From B69-G16 sp964501905 (lineage in GTDB: Archaea; Thermoproteota; Thermoprotei; Thermofilales; B69-G16), in contig CAZCTW010000004.1 of assembly GCA_964501905.1 (NCBI GenBank), positions 1 through 64,000 on the forward strand: 64,000 nucleotides of DNA, written 5' to 3'. Both the position numbers and the translations under genes were made by a program. The first letter of the stretch is position 1. Every line of letters begins with the position of its first letter. The notes under the pieces were generated by a model, which worked only from the letters and a program-made list of their open reading frames with translations, did no database searches and had not been told where the DNA came from. Below, in pieces: positions 51,228-59,991 of this stretch.

Positions 51228-51698
51228 CTAAAACTCTATTACTATCTCCTCTATCAGGAGATAGGGCATTACATGCCTTCCTCTTTTTTGAAAACCTACG
51301 AAACCGTTACGGTGGAGGAATTGGAGATCGTTATAGACGTTTGAAACTGAACGTCTAAGCCTTCTCGCTAAATCGCTTATCGAAACCACCCCTCTCTCAA
51401 TTTCCCTTATAAGCTTGACCATATTGTCCGTCAGCAACCGCCTAACTACGCTGGGGTCTATCTCTTCCTCCTTAACGAAAATCTCCTCCCCTTCCTCCTC
51501 ATACTCTCTTAAAGCACTTAAAGCATTAATCCACTCGTTCAACTTCCTCCTTAATCTTTCATCGTTTGAAGCGAGAAGCTCGCTACGAAGATTATCGAGA
51601 CTGCCGAAGGTATACTCGTACTCGTTAATGAGCCTCCACAATTCCTCAACGGTAATCCTACGCCTAACCTTAATTTTCAAAGTGCCGCTCACCGCCAT
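51228..51698 (-). CDS. Winged-helix transcription regulator (HVO_A0114-like)
   Basis: 156 residues. The C-terminal third is a clear wHTH (I-S-D-L-A-R-R-L-R-R-S-V-S-N-V-Y-N-D-L-Q-F-L) with a wing ending in E-I-V-I-E-F, as in archaeal HVO_A0114-type regulators. The N-terminal part is helical, possibly for dimerisation. It is divergent from rtcB across an 86-base gap, so it may control rtcB or itself. Confidence 0.75.
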   Translation of the reverse strand: MAVSGTLKIKVRRRITVEELWRLINEYEYTFGSLDNLRSELLASNDERLRRKLNEWINALSALREYEEEGEEIFVKEEEIDPSVVRRLLTDNMVKLIREIERGVVSISDLARRLRRSVSNVYNDLQFLHRNGFVGFQKRGRHVMPYLLIEEIVIEF

Positions 51699-51784
51699 AT
51701 AATTTTATTCCTAAACCATAAAGTTATAGTCAAAATATAAAAATATTAATATCTACCGCTTAACTCAGTATACGTGGTGGTTAA

Positions 51785-53233
51785 ATGTCCGTACCCTTAA
51801 AGAGGATAGACAAATACATCTGGGAAATACCCCAAACCTATAAGCGGGGGATGAGAGTACCCGCACGCATATTTGCCGATGAAATGTTATTAGCTAAAAT
51901 GAAGAGCGACCTGACTCTGGTCCAGGCAGCTAACGTAGCCCATCTACCCGGCATATACAAGTACTCTATAGTACTCCCCGACGGGCATCAAGGCTACGGC
52001 TTCCCGATAGGCGGAGTGGCGGCATTCGACGCCGAAGAGGGAGTAATAAGCCCGGGCGGCGTAGGCTATGACATAAACTGCGGCGTTAGGGTATTAAGAA
52101 CAAATCTAAAATTCGAAGATGTAAAACCACACTTAAGAAAACTCATAGATACTCTCTTCCGCTACGTGCCCTCAGGGTTAGGCTCAACGGGAAAAGTTAG
52201 TTTAAGCATAAGCGAGCTGGATAGAGTTCTAGCCGAAGGAGCCGACTGGGCTATAGACCACGGCTACGGTTGGCCCGAGGATAGAGATTTCATAGAAGAG
52301 AACGGGCACATGGTTACGGCAGACCCCGACAGAGTATCCCAAAGAGCAAAAGCTAGAGGAAGAAACCAGCTAGGAACCCTGGGGAGCGGAAACCACTTCC
52401 TAGAAATACAAGTCGTAGACAAGATATACGATAGAGAAGCCGCCAAGCTCATGGGCATATACGAGGAAGGGCAAATAACAGTAATGATACACACAGGCAG
52501 CAGAGGATTAGGACACCAAGTCTGTAGCGACTACCTAAAAGTAATGGAGCACGCCGTTAGGCGCTACGGAATGCCCCTACCCGATAGAGAGCTCGTAAGC
52601 GTCCCCGTAACCAGCAGAGAGGCAGAGGAATACTTCGCCGCTATGTCCGCAGCCGCAAACTTCGCGTGGGCTAATAGGCAAATGATAATGCACTGGACTA
52701 GGCAAGCCTTTGAACACGTATTCAGAAAATCCGCCGACGAGCTGGGGATGTACATAATATACGACGTAGCCCACAACATAGCCAAACTAGAAGAACATAA
52801 AGTCGACGGAAAGAGAGTTAAAGTCTACGTTCACAGGAAAGGCGCCACGAGAGCATTCCCAGCAGGGCATCCCGCAATACCCAAAAAATACAGAGGCATA
52901 GGACAACCAGTTCTAATACCAGGCTCCATGGGCACAGCCTCCTACATCCTACTCGGCAAACCCTCAGCAATGGAGATAACTTTCGGCTCTACAGCACACG
53001 GAGCCGGAAGACTACGTAGCAGAGCCGCCGCAGTTAGATCGTTCAGGGCAACCCAAATACTCAGAGACTTAGAAAAGCAGGGGATAGTAGTTAGGGCCGC
53101 CAGCATGAGAGTAGTCGCCGAAGAAGCCCCTGACGCCTACAAAGACGTCGACAGAGTCGCGAAGGTAAGCCACGAAGTAGGTATAGCAACTCTCGTAGTA
53201 AGGCTCAAGCCTATAGGCGTAACCAAGGGATAA
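51785..53233 (+). CDS. rtcB: RNA-splicing ligase RtcB
   Basis: 482 residues, the usual uninterrupted length with no intein. Motifs: G-Y-D-I-N-C-G-V-R (metal Cys), L-G-S-G-N-H-F-L-E, H-T-G-S-R-G-L-G-H, Y-D-V-A-H-N-I-A, H-R-K-G-A-T-R-A-F, G-S-M-G-T-A-S-Y and S-T-A-H-G-A-G-R with the His that becomes GMP-linked. It joins tRNA exons after intron removal, using 3'-phosphate ends. GGTGG lies just before ATG 51785. Confidence 0.97.
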   Translation: MSVPLKRIDKYIWEIPQTYKRGMRVPARIFADEMLLAKMKSDLTLVQAANVAHLPGIYKYSIVLPDGHQGYGFPIGGVAAFDAEEGVISPGGVGYDINCGVRVLRTNLKFEDVKPHLRKLIDTLFRYVPSGLGSTGKVSLSISELDRVLAEGADWAIDHGYGWPEDRDFIEENGHMVTADPDRVSQRAKARGRNQLGTLGSGNHFLEIQVVDKIYDREAAKLMGIYEEGQITVMIHTGSRGLGHQVCSDYLKVMEHAVRRYGMPLPDRELVSVPVTSREAEEYFAAMSAAANFAWANRQMIMHWTRQAFEHVFRKSADELGMYIIYDVAHNIAKLEEHKVDGKRVKVYVHRKGATRAFPAGHPAIPKKYRGIGQPVLIPGSMGTASYILLGKPSAMEITFGSTAHGAGRLRSRAAAVRSFRATQILRDLEKQGIVVRAASMRVVAEEAPDAYKDVDRVAKVSHEVGIATLVVRLKPIGVTKG

Positions 53234-53273
53234 GCCTAGATAACTACTATCTTTATTTTTTAGAATTTGAAAA

Positions 53274-53284
53274 CTTATAAATAA
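53274..53284 (+). promoter_or_regulatory. TATA box of second secreted GATase-like gene
   Basis: CTTATAAATAA, followed about 25-30 bases on by a short leader with AGG before ATG 53319. Separates this gene from rtcB. Confidence 0.5.
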
Positions 53285-53318
53285 TTCACCATGAATTCTA
53301 TACTCGCAGGTCGAGATT

Positions 53319-54767
53319 ATGAAAAAAACAGTGTTTCTACTATTTTCAGCATTGCTCATTTTAACACTACTAACTGCGCCTTCATATTCTAATGGCTCCG
53401 ACCTTATACTCTTCGACAACAGACATTACTACAACGCCAACCGATGCGGAGATTTTATAGCTGATTTAAAAGCGGCTTACCCTGGAAAAGTAGTTTTGAT
53501 AAATAGCTCCGATGATTTCACTACATATCTGCCCAACGCTAGGCTCTTCATACTACCTAATCCAAGTGACGGATTAACCGACACCGAAATCTCTGATTTA
53601 AGAAACTTCGTATCTAACGGGGGCTATTTAATAGTAATGGGCGACTGGTACAACTACATAAAAGACGATATACTAAATGAAATAGTTGAGGGAACCAGTA
53701 TAGAATTCACTAAAACGGAGATAAAAGACGACACCCATTACGACTACAGGAATTACTATCCTCTAATGGGTATATACACTCCCTATCACTTGACAGAAAC
53801 CATCGCTGGCGGAGTTACCGAGGATATCAAAGCCAACGGCGCAATGTTAAACGTCAACCCGCCGGCGGTAGTTATACTGAAATCCTATGACACCGCGTAT
53901 GTAGTTGACGAAAACGGCGTTACCGTAGCCACGGGCGCCGTGCCGTTCGTAGCAATTTCGTACATGGGCTCCGGTATAGTAATAGCGATAGGAGGAACTA
54001 AGCACATCTATACTAGCTACTTCTACGAAAAAGACGAGTACGGAAATAAAGAGTTTATGATGGCCTTAGTGGATTGGCTCTATAACGGAAATGGCTATGT
54101 AGGGTTCAGGTTAAAGGATAGAGATGGAAGTCACCCTATTTCAGGCATGACTATAAAATTGGACGGATTGCAGGATACGACTGACGAGTCCGGTATTACG
54201 GCTTTCTCCGCCACGGGAAGTCTATCTTATGAAATTGTAGATGCTGACCTAGGAACCATAGCCTCGGGATCGGTAACTGCTAATAAAGGAGCTTTCCTAG
54301 ACCTACAACTCTCAAAGTACGACATCAATGCAGCTACCACGTCTTACGACGTAAAAAGTAACGGGACGATAACGGGCGTTACGTGGAATGCAGAGTATAG
54401 CGAACTAAATATAAACGTTGACGCTCCCTCGGGTAAAGTATCCATAACTATAATCTCGGACGCTGCTAAAAAACCAGTCTACGTAAAGGTTGACGGCAAG
54501 TTTATAGCCGAGGTAGATTTAGCCGATTTCGACACTGCAACGCCGAATGTCTGGTGTTACGACGGCGCCAACGATAGAGTATTAATTAAAGTGGTTCACT
54601 CGTCCACTAAGAAGATAACGTTAGGCTTTAAATCGCCGATAAAGCCTGTGGGAGGAGTTGTAGCTCCAGTATCTAAAATAGAGATTTTAAGCGTTATATC
54701 GCTAGTAGCTATTGCAGTATTCGCGACTCTCTTTGCAGCCTATAAATTCATAAAAAAGAAATTTTAA
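53319..54767 (+). CDS. Secreted membrane-anchored GATase-like protein, paralogue of 16945 gene
   Basis: 482 residues: signal peptide (1-25), one GATase/DUF4350-like domain (to about 250) with V-M-G-D-W-Y, E-F-T-K-T-E and G-S-G-I-V-I-A-I-G-G, then two beta domains, and a C-terminal membrane helix ending K-F-I-K-K-K-F. The first 250 residues match domain 1 of the 738-residue gene block by block. Lies outside the cell. The two paralogues are 34 kb apart. Function unknown. It overlaps the convergent AOR gene by 4 bases. Confidence 0.78.
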   Translation: MKKTVFLLFSALLILTLLTAPSYSNGSDLILFDNRHYYNANRCGDFIADLKAAYPGKVVLINSSDDFTTYLPNARLFILPNPSDGLTDTEISDLRNFVSNGGYLIVMGDWYNYIKDDILNEIVEGTSIEFTKTEIKDDTHYDYRNYYPLMGIYTPYHLTETIAGGVTEDIKANGAMLNVNPPAVVILKSYDTAYVVDENGVTVATGAVPFVAISYMGSGIVIAIGGTKHIYTSYFYEKDEYGNKEFMMALVDWLYNGNGYVGFRLKDRDGSHPISGMTIKLDGLQDTTDESGITAFSATGSLSYEIVDADLGTIASGSVTANKGAFLDLQLSKYDINAATTSYDVKSNGTITGVTWNAEYSELNINVDAPSGKVSITIISDAAKKPVYVKVDGKFIAEVDLADFDTATPNVWCYDGANDRVLIKVVHSSTKKITLGFKSPIKPVGGVVAPVSKIEILSVISLVAIAVFATLFAAYKFIKKKF

Positions 54768-56524
54768 AAAGATAACCCTATTTTTGCCTTAAATATCTCT
54801 AACATTTCTTTAAACGTTTCTTCGCTTAATCTTCCGTGGGGGGTAGGAGTCTCTAGTATCCTCTTTGGAATTCTCAGCTTATTCAGGGAGAAGCCTTCTC
54901 TAATCTTAAACTCATACTTAAGCCTGTGTATGGCCCTGCCCTTAGCCTCTAACTCATCCACGCTTAAATCCCAACCTATAGGCTTGAAGGCCTTAGCAAC
55001 GACCTCGGGCTTATAAATCCCCCTAGCGAAGAAGCAAACCACCAAACTCGACAATATCTGCCTCCACTCCTCCTCTCTTAAAGCCTTCTCCACCAACTCC
55101 TCCAGTGTATACTCTTTACCTAAGACTTTCTGGTCTATGCTGTATCCTCCCATATCCAGGTGGCTATGCCTAGACCCTACTAAGAAGCCAAAATAACCGG
55201 TCGGCCCCGTATGGTAGCCGGGCATCTCGTTGCCTCCAAAGGCCAGCGCGAATTCTTCTCCTCCATAAACTTTAGAAGCATAGTCCACGCCCCTAGCCAG
55301 CGCCTTATAGAAGTCGTTAGGTTGGCTAACGATATATCTCAAAGCTTTAATATAGGTCTCGGCGTCCCCCCACTTAAACTTCAGGCCCAGAGTTTCCTTA
55401 TCGCTTATCAATCCCTTCTCATAGGCCTCGGTAGCCCACGCCAGCACTACGCCGCTGCTTATACCGTCTAAGCCGAGCACTTCGACTTCATCCAGCATTT
55501 TCAACAGTTCCTCCGCGTCCCCGACGCCGAGCATGCTGCCCAGCGAGTATATCAGCTCGTAGTCATAGGAGATGAAGGTAGTCTTGTAGAAGTATGGTTC
55601 ATCTACGTAGGGTTCTCTCAGAGCGGCTAAGTGGATACAGGCTACGGGACAGTGGGCACAGGCTATCCTACGTCCCAGGTAATTCTCCGCTAGATTCTCG
55701 CCTGAGATTCCGTCCGCTTTCTCGAATTTGGAAGCTTGCAGGTTTTTAACCGGAAGGGCGCCGAGCTTATTTAAAGGTATCACGTTAGCCGCTGTTCCTA
55801 AATCGTGGTATTTCCTCATAGCAGGCGATTTAACCATAGTGTCGTAGAGTTCTTTGTAAATTTCTCTGTAGCTTTTCCTATCAGCTACTGGAATAGATTT
55901 CCTTCCAGATATGACGAGTGCTTTAAGTTTTTTACTTCCGAAAACAGCTCCTAATCCGAGTCTGCCGAAGTGCCTATAAGTTTCGGTTACAACACAGGCG
56001 TACCTGACTAACCTCTCTCCTGCCCTACCTATCCTCATAATAGTCCTCATTCCCGCCCCTGGCTCCCTCTCCCTTATAATCCTACCGACAGTTAAGCTGC
56101 TCTTAATACCCCACAAGGCGGAAGCGTCTCTGAAAAATACTTTATCCCCGTGAACGGCTACGTAAACCGGTCTATCGCTGGCCCCCTTTATGACTATAGC
56201 TCCGTAGCCTGCCATTCTAATTGCGATAGCGCTCCTGCCGCCAGCGTGGCTCTCGCCCAGATTTCCGGTTAGAGGGCTTTTGAACATAGCTACGGTTTTA
56301 GATGCTATTGGGTAGAGCCCCGTGAAAGGTCCTACGGCGAAAATTATCGGGTTTTCCGGTCCTAGAGGATCTGCGCCCTTAGGGCATTCCTCCTTTAATA
56401 GATTTATTGCGACGCCGGCTCCGCCCAGGTATTCCTCGAACAATTCCTTCCTGTTCTCCACCCAGTAGGTCTTCCTCGTAAGGTCTATATACAGCACGTT
56501 CGGAAGCGGATCTTTCGGGTGCAT
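54764..56524 (-). CDS. Aldehyde ferredoxin oxidoreductase family tungstoenzyme
   Basis: 586 residues. Domain 1 has the pterin-binding segments (L-T-G-N-L-G-E-S-H-A-G-G, A-I-R-M-A-G-Y); domain 2 carries C-A-H-C-P-V-A-C and a later V-V-C-F-F, together the four ligands of the [4Fe-4S] cluster. AOR-family enzymes oxidise aldehydes with a tungsten bis-pterin. The adjacent four-cluster ferredoxin gene makes it most like the WOR5/AorAB or YdhV type, not the single-gene AOR. Substrate unknown. Confidence 0.9.
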   Translation of the reverse strand: MHPKDPLPNVLYIDLTRKTYWVENRKELFEEYLGGAGVAINLLKEECPKGADPLGPENPIIFAVGPFTGLYPIASKTVAMFKSPLTGNLGESHAGGRSAIAIRMAGYGAIVIKGASDRPVYVAVHGDKVFFRDASALWGIKSSLTVGRIIREREPGAGMRTIMRIGRAGERLVRYACVVTETYRHFGRLGLGAVFGSKKLKALVISGRKSIPVADRKSYREIYKELYDTMVKSPAMRKYHDLGTAANVIPLNKLGALPVKNLQASKFEKADGISGENLAENYLGRRIACAHCPVACIHLAALREPYVDEPYFYKTTFISYDYELIYSLGSMLGVGDAEELLKMLDEVEVLGLDGISSGVVLAWATEAYEKGLISDKETLGLKFKWGDAETYIKALRYIVSQPNDFYKALARGVDYASKVYGGEEFALAFGGNEMPGYHTGPTGYFGFLVGSRHSHLDMGGYSIDQKVLGKEYTLEELVEKALREEEWRQILSSLVVCFFARGIYKPEVVAKAFKPIGWDLSVDELEAKGRAIHRLKYEFKIREGFSLNKLRIPKRILETPTPHGRLSEETFKEMLEIFKAKIGLSF

Positions 56525-56938
56525 TTAAGCCACCTCCACCAATCCTATAACTCCGTGGGGGCAGAAGTTTACGCAATACCCGCAGTGAGTACATATAATC
56601 GGCTTATTCATTTCATCATCCCACATAACTGCGCCTATAGGGCAGGCTTCTTTACAGAAGCCACAGCCTATACACTTTGACGGGTTTAGATACACTCCGC
56701 CTCCCTTCCTCAAAGTTAGAGCGCCAACCGGGCAGACTCTGGCACACGGGGGGTCTGTGCAGGCTCTACACACCACGACAACAAAACCTCTCTCCACGCC
56801 GGCTGTGCTCCTGACGGCTATAGCGCTTCTATCGTAGCCTCCTTCTCCAAATCTTCTGGCGCAAGCGAACATACAAGATAAGCAGCCAACGCACCTGTCG
56901 ACGTCGATTATATCTAATCTCTTAATTTTCGACGCCAT
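56525..56938 (-). CDS. Four [4Fe-4S] ferredoxin subunit of the AOR-family enzyme
   Basis: 137 residues with sixteen Cys in four motifs: C-V-G-C-L-S-C-x3-C, C-R-A-C-x4-C-x3-C, C-I-G-C-G-F-C-x3-C and C-T-H-C-G-Y-C-x3-C. This matches the small electron-transfer subunits of WOR5-, AorA- and YdhY-type systems. No Tat signal, so it works in the cytoplasm. Its stop abuts the ATG of the large subunit, so the two are translated together. Confidence 0.92.
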   Translation of the reverse strand: MASKIKRLDIIDVDRCVGCLSCMFACARRFGEGGYDRSAIAVRSTAGVERGFVVVVCRACTDPPCARVCPVGALTLRKGGGVYLNPSKCIGCGFCKEACPIGAVMWDDEMNKPIICTHCGYCVNFCPHGVIGLVEVA

Positions 56939-57014
56939 GGTTTTTCCACTGTATTTAAAGGTTTAAATACATTGCTATTTTAAGTGATACCGACCGGTAG
57001 TTAATTTGGCTCAA

Positions 57015-57024
57015 TTTTTATATC
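57015..57024 (+). promoter_or_regulatory. TATA box of coiled-coil surface protein
   Basis: TTTTTATATC; SD GGTGA at 57045-57049 and ATG at 57053. A short leader of about 10 bases is implied. Confidence 0.45.
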
Positions 57025-57052
57025 AAAATTTAGAATATTTACTTGGTGAAGT

Positions 57053-58036
57053 ATGGTTAAATACTCTAAACTAGCCGCGGTAATTTCATTGATAGTGCTA
57101 TTATCGATGTATTCGAGCTGCGTGTTGGCGAGTCCGAGAGCGAGTTTTTCTATAGACGGAGTAGCTCAAATAGCCGCTTACTATCCTAAAGAGTTCAGGT
57201 CTTGTACAAGTTTTGACGTAACGTTAACGGTTAAAGCTGTATCCGACGTTAATATCGACTACTTAAAGGTCGAGATATGGGCTATCGACGATTGCTGCGG
57301 AACCAGACTATTATGTGGGGCTACTCTACTCGAGGATTTGGCATTAAGCGCCTGTGAGGAAAAGACTAAAACTATTTCGTGTCAGTACTGCCCCCGCGTC
57401 TGCAAAGACCCCTACTTACTCTTAAAGGTATACGTCAACTTAACGGAAGACGGCAACTACACACTTTACTCGTTTACCGCAGTGATGGGCTCGGTTAGGG
57501 ATTTAACTTATTCTCAGCTATACAGCAAATACTCTAATATGCTTGAAGAGTATGAGAACTTAAAGGAGAACTACGAGAGCCTGCTAGAGGAATACGAGAA
57601 CCTCTATAACGATTACTACTTATTAAACGCCACTTATAGGGAAAAGGAGCAGGCTTATGAAGAGCTAGTATCCAGCTACGAACAGCTTAGAGAAGCCTAC
57701 ACGAACCTCTACGGAGATTTTACAAACCTAAACGGGACTCTCCGCCAGCTAGAAAACGACTATTGCTATCTGAGAGGAAAATATGAGGAGCTGCTCAAGC
57801 AGTACGAGGAAGCTTACCGAGATCTAAGCTATTATAAGGGACGATATGAAGAATTAAAGGAGAAGTACGAAGAACTGTACAGAAAGTACTCAACAGCGAC
57901 AATGGATTTATCCAAAACTAGAGAATTGCTTATCGTCCTCGCTGCATCTCTAGTCGCACTACTAGCGTTAAGTTTTGTCTTTATAAAGTATAGGAGGGGG
58001 GTTCCGCAGCCTCCTCCTCCACCACCTTCAGAATAA
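57053..58036 (+). CDS. Surface protein: signal peptide, Cys-rich head, Tyr-rich coiled coil, C-terminal anchor
   Basis: 327 residues. Signal peptide 1-26; a beta head domain with nine or so Cys (including D-C-C-G and C-Q-Y-C-P-R-V-C) to about residue 150; a long coiled coil of near-heptad repeats with E-E-Y-E-N-L / K-Y-E-E-L units (about 160-285), unusually rich in Tyr; a membrane helix; and a cytoplasmic tail of seven Pro. It projects from the membrane like a stalk and may carry or anchor surface-layer material. No known family. Confidence 0.78.
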   Translation: MVKYSKLAAVISLIVLLSMYSSCVLASPRASFSIDGVAQIAAYYPKEFRSCTSFDVTLTVKAVSDVNIDYLKVEIWAIDDCCGTRLLCGATLLEDLALSACEEKTKTISCQYCPRVCKDPYLLLKVYVNLTEDGNYTLYSFTAVMGSVRDLTYSQLYSKYSNMLEEYENLKENYESLLEEYENLYNDYYLLNATYREKEQAYEELVSSYEQLREAYTNLYGDFTNLNGTLRQLENDYCYLRGKYEELLKQYEEAYRDLSYYKGRYEELKEKYEELYRKYSTATMDLSKTRELLIVLAASLVALLALSFVFIKYRRGVPQPPPPPPSE

Positions 58037-58066
58037 ATTAATATAACGGTGTTTAATTCAAAAGGT

Positions 58067-58405
58067 ATGGTAAGGGCGCGCTGTGAGTTCGTTACTAGGT
58101 ATATTATACCCGCTATTAGGGCTATGGTAGCTTCTCGCCTAGTTTCAAGGTACGGTTTAACACAGGTAGAAGCCGCTAGAAAAATGGGAACTACACAAGC
58201 GGCAATAAGCTACTATATAAATTCGAAAAGAGGCTCTAAGGCTATATCCATATTAGAGAAAAATGAGGAGATTATAAGGGCTATCGAGGAATTTGCGGAA
58301 GCTGTCTATAAAGGCATTTTAAGCGAGGAAGAACTGACCGAAATTCTCTGTAAAATATGTAGAAAAATAAGGAGTACTCAAGTTTCATTTTCCGCTAAGC
58401 TTTGA
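58067..58405 (+). CDS. HTH regulator with conserved-looking Cys, next to sufS
   Basis: About 112 residues. Core HTH: L-T-Q-V-E-A-A-R-K-M-G-T-T-Q-A-A-I-S-Y-Y of the XRE-like archaeal type. A Cys near the N-terminus (R-A-R-C-E-F) and C-K-I-C near the C-terminus give three Cys that could hold an Fe-S cluster. It is convergent with sufS, overlapping by 21 bases. ATG 58067 fits a TATA-like TTAATATAAC at leaderless spacing; GTG 58049 is an alternative. An Fe-S-sensing role is inference. Confidence 0.72.
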   Translation: MVRARCEFVTRYIIPAIRAMVASRLVSRYGLTQVEAARKMGTTQAAISYYINSKRGSKAISILEKNEEIIRAIEEFAEAVYKGILSEEELTEILCKICRKIRSTQVSFSAKL

Positions 58406-59629
58406 AACCAGCTTCCTTACCATTTTCACGAAAAACTCAACTTCTTCTACAGTATTGTAAAGATAAAAACTAGCGCGCACCGTGCCATCCGGCACGCCTA
58501 AAACCTTATGAAGAGGTAAAGCGCAGTGGTGGCCGCTTCTAACGGCTATGCCGTACTGATCCAGGAAAGACGCAACTTCATGAGGGTGTAGTCCTTCTAC
58601 GTTGAACGTTACTATTCCGGCTCTCAACTTGGCTTCTCTAGGCCCGTATATTTTCACATGTTCTACTTCTCTAAGCTTTTCGAGAGCTAGCTCTGTCAAC
58701 TTCTCCTCATGTACCCTTATAGCATCCATGCCTACTTTCCTTAAGTAATCAACAGCTGCCGCTAGCCCTATAGCGCCCGCTATGTTCGGAGTACCGGCTT
58801 CAAATCTTAAAGGTATAGAAGTCCACTCAACGTCACACGCAAACTCTCTACAGTCTACATCATTTATAGCTCCTCCTCCGCCTAGGAACGGCTCTATATC
58901 CTCCTCTACTTCTCTCTTCATGTAGAGAACGCCAATACCCGTGGGACCGAGCATTTTATGCCCGCTAAACGCTAGAAAGTCCATATTGATTTTTTTAACA
59001 TCTACGGGCATGTGGGGAACACTTTGAGCTCCGTCCACCAAAACTCTAGCGCCGAACTCGTGTGTAATCTCAGTTATCTTTTCGACATCATTTATTGTTC
59101 CTAAAACATTAGACACGTGGGTTACAGCTACTAGTTTAGTCTTCTCCGTAATTAGCTCTTCCAGGTGTTTATAGTCTAGAATACCGTCTGGAAGAATATT
59201 GACTATTTTCAATTTTGCTTTTTTAACCTTAGAAACCATCCTCCAAGGCAATATGTTGCTGTGGTGCTCCATCCTCGTTATAACTATTTCATCTCCCTCC
59301 TCGATGTTTTCCAAAGCCCAAGCATAGGCTACGAAGTTTATCGCCTCTGTGGTATTCCTGACGAAGATAACCTCTTCCTCCATAGCATTAATAAAATCTG
59401 CTATTTTCTTCCTAGATTCGTCGTACATATCCGAAGCTTCCTGACTGAGTGTGTGCATCCCCCTATGAATATTGGCGTTATGAATTTCGTAGAATTCCTT
59501 GACGGCATCAATGACTTGTCTAGGTCTTTGAGAAGTAGCAGCATTATCAAAGTATACAAGAGGATAACCGTTAATCTTCCTATTTAATATAGGAAAATCC
59601 TTTCTTAACTCGTAAGGGTTTAAAACCAT
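58385..59629 (-). CDS. sufS: Cysteine desulfurase, SufS type
   Basis: About 414 residues, group II cysteine desulfurase: PLP lysine in A-F-S-G-H-K-M-L-G-P, catalytic Cys in R-S-G-H-H-C-A, and the short active-site loop typical of SufS. It supplies sulfur for Fe-S clusters. ATG 59629 follows AGGTGGT. No sufBC genes lie in the window. It is the only intact desulfurase here; the IscS-type copy 360 bases away is broken. Confidence 0.93.
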   Translation of the reverse strand: MVLNPYELRKDFPILNRKINGYPLVYFDNAATSQRPRQVIDAVKEFYEIHNANIHRGMHTLSQEASDMYDESRKKIADFINAMEEEVIFVRNTTEAINFVAYAWALENIEEGDEIVITRMEHHSNILPWRMVSKVKKAKLKIVNILPDGILDYKHLEELITEKTKLVAVTHVSNVLGTINDVEKITEITHEFGARVLVDGAQSVPHMPVDVKKINMDFLAFSGHKMLGPTGIGVLYMKREVEEDIEPFLGGGGAINDVDCREFACDVEWTSIPLRFEAGTPNIAGAIGLAAAVDYLRKVGMDAIRVHEEKLTELALEKLREVEHVKIYGPREAKLRAGIVTFNVEGLHPHEVASFLDQYGIAVRSGHHCALPLHKVLGVPDGTVRASFYLYNTVEEVEFFVKMVRKLVSKLSGK

Positions 59630-59691
59630 CCCTACCACCACCTAATAAACGAATATATAATAGTGTAATAATAGTGTGATGTCGGGGCGAA

Positions 59692-59961
59692 ATGAGGATC
59701 TCAGACAAATACGTAAGGAGAGTAAAGTTAAGTTGTGCATCTTTAAGAAGCTATACGATAGAATTGAGAAAAGATTATCTCGACGAAGCTATTAAGAAGA
59801 TATTAGAAAAAGTTAAGATATTGATGAATATAGAAGGAGTCCTAATTAGGGCAGAGTATAAAGGTAGTATTTTAATGATAACTCCTAAGGGCAGGATAGC
59901 CCTAATTAAAGGACCTGAAGAAGAGAAAATAAAGGAATTTCTAGACGATCTCTTCAGTTAA
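59692..59961 (+). CDS. Unknown 89-residue protein between sufS and iscS remnant
   Basis: Basic N-terminal region, helix of Lys/Ile, then strands (V-L-I-R-A-E-Y, S-I-L-M-I-T-P-K-G-R-I-A-L-I-K-G). GGGG lies 6 bases before ATG 59692. It is intact while the genes downstream are decayed. No recognisable motif; divergent from sufS. Confidence 0.6.
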   Translation: MRISDKYVRRVKLSCASLRSYTIELRKDYLDEAIKKILEKVKILMNIEGVLIRAEYKGSILMITPKGRIALIKGPEEEKIKEFLDDLFS

Positions 59962-59991
59962 TCCTTTATAACATTGTGATATACTAGACCC

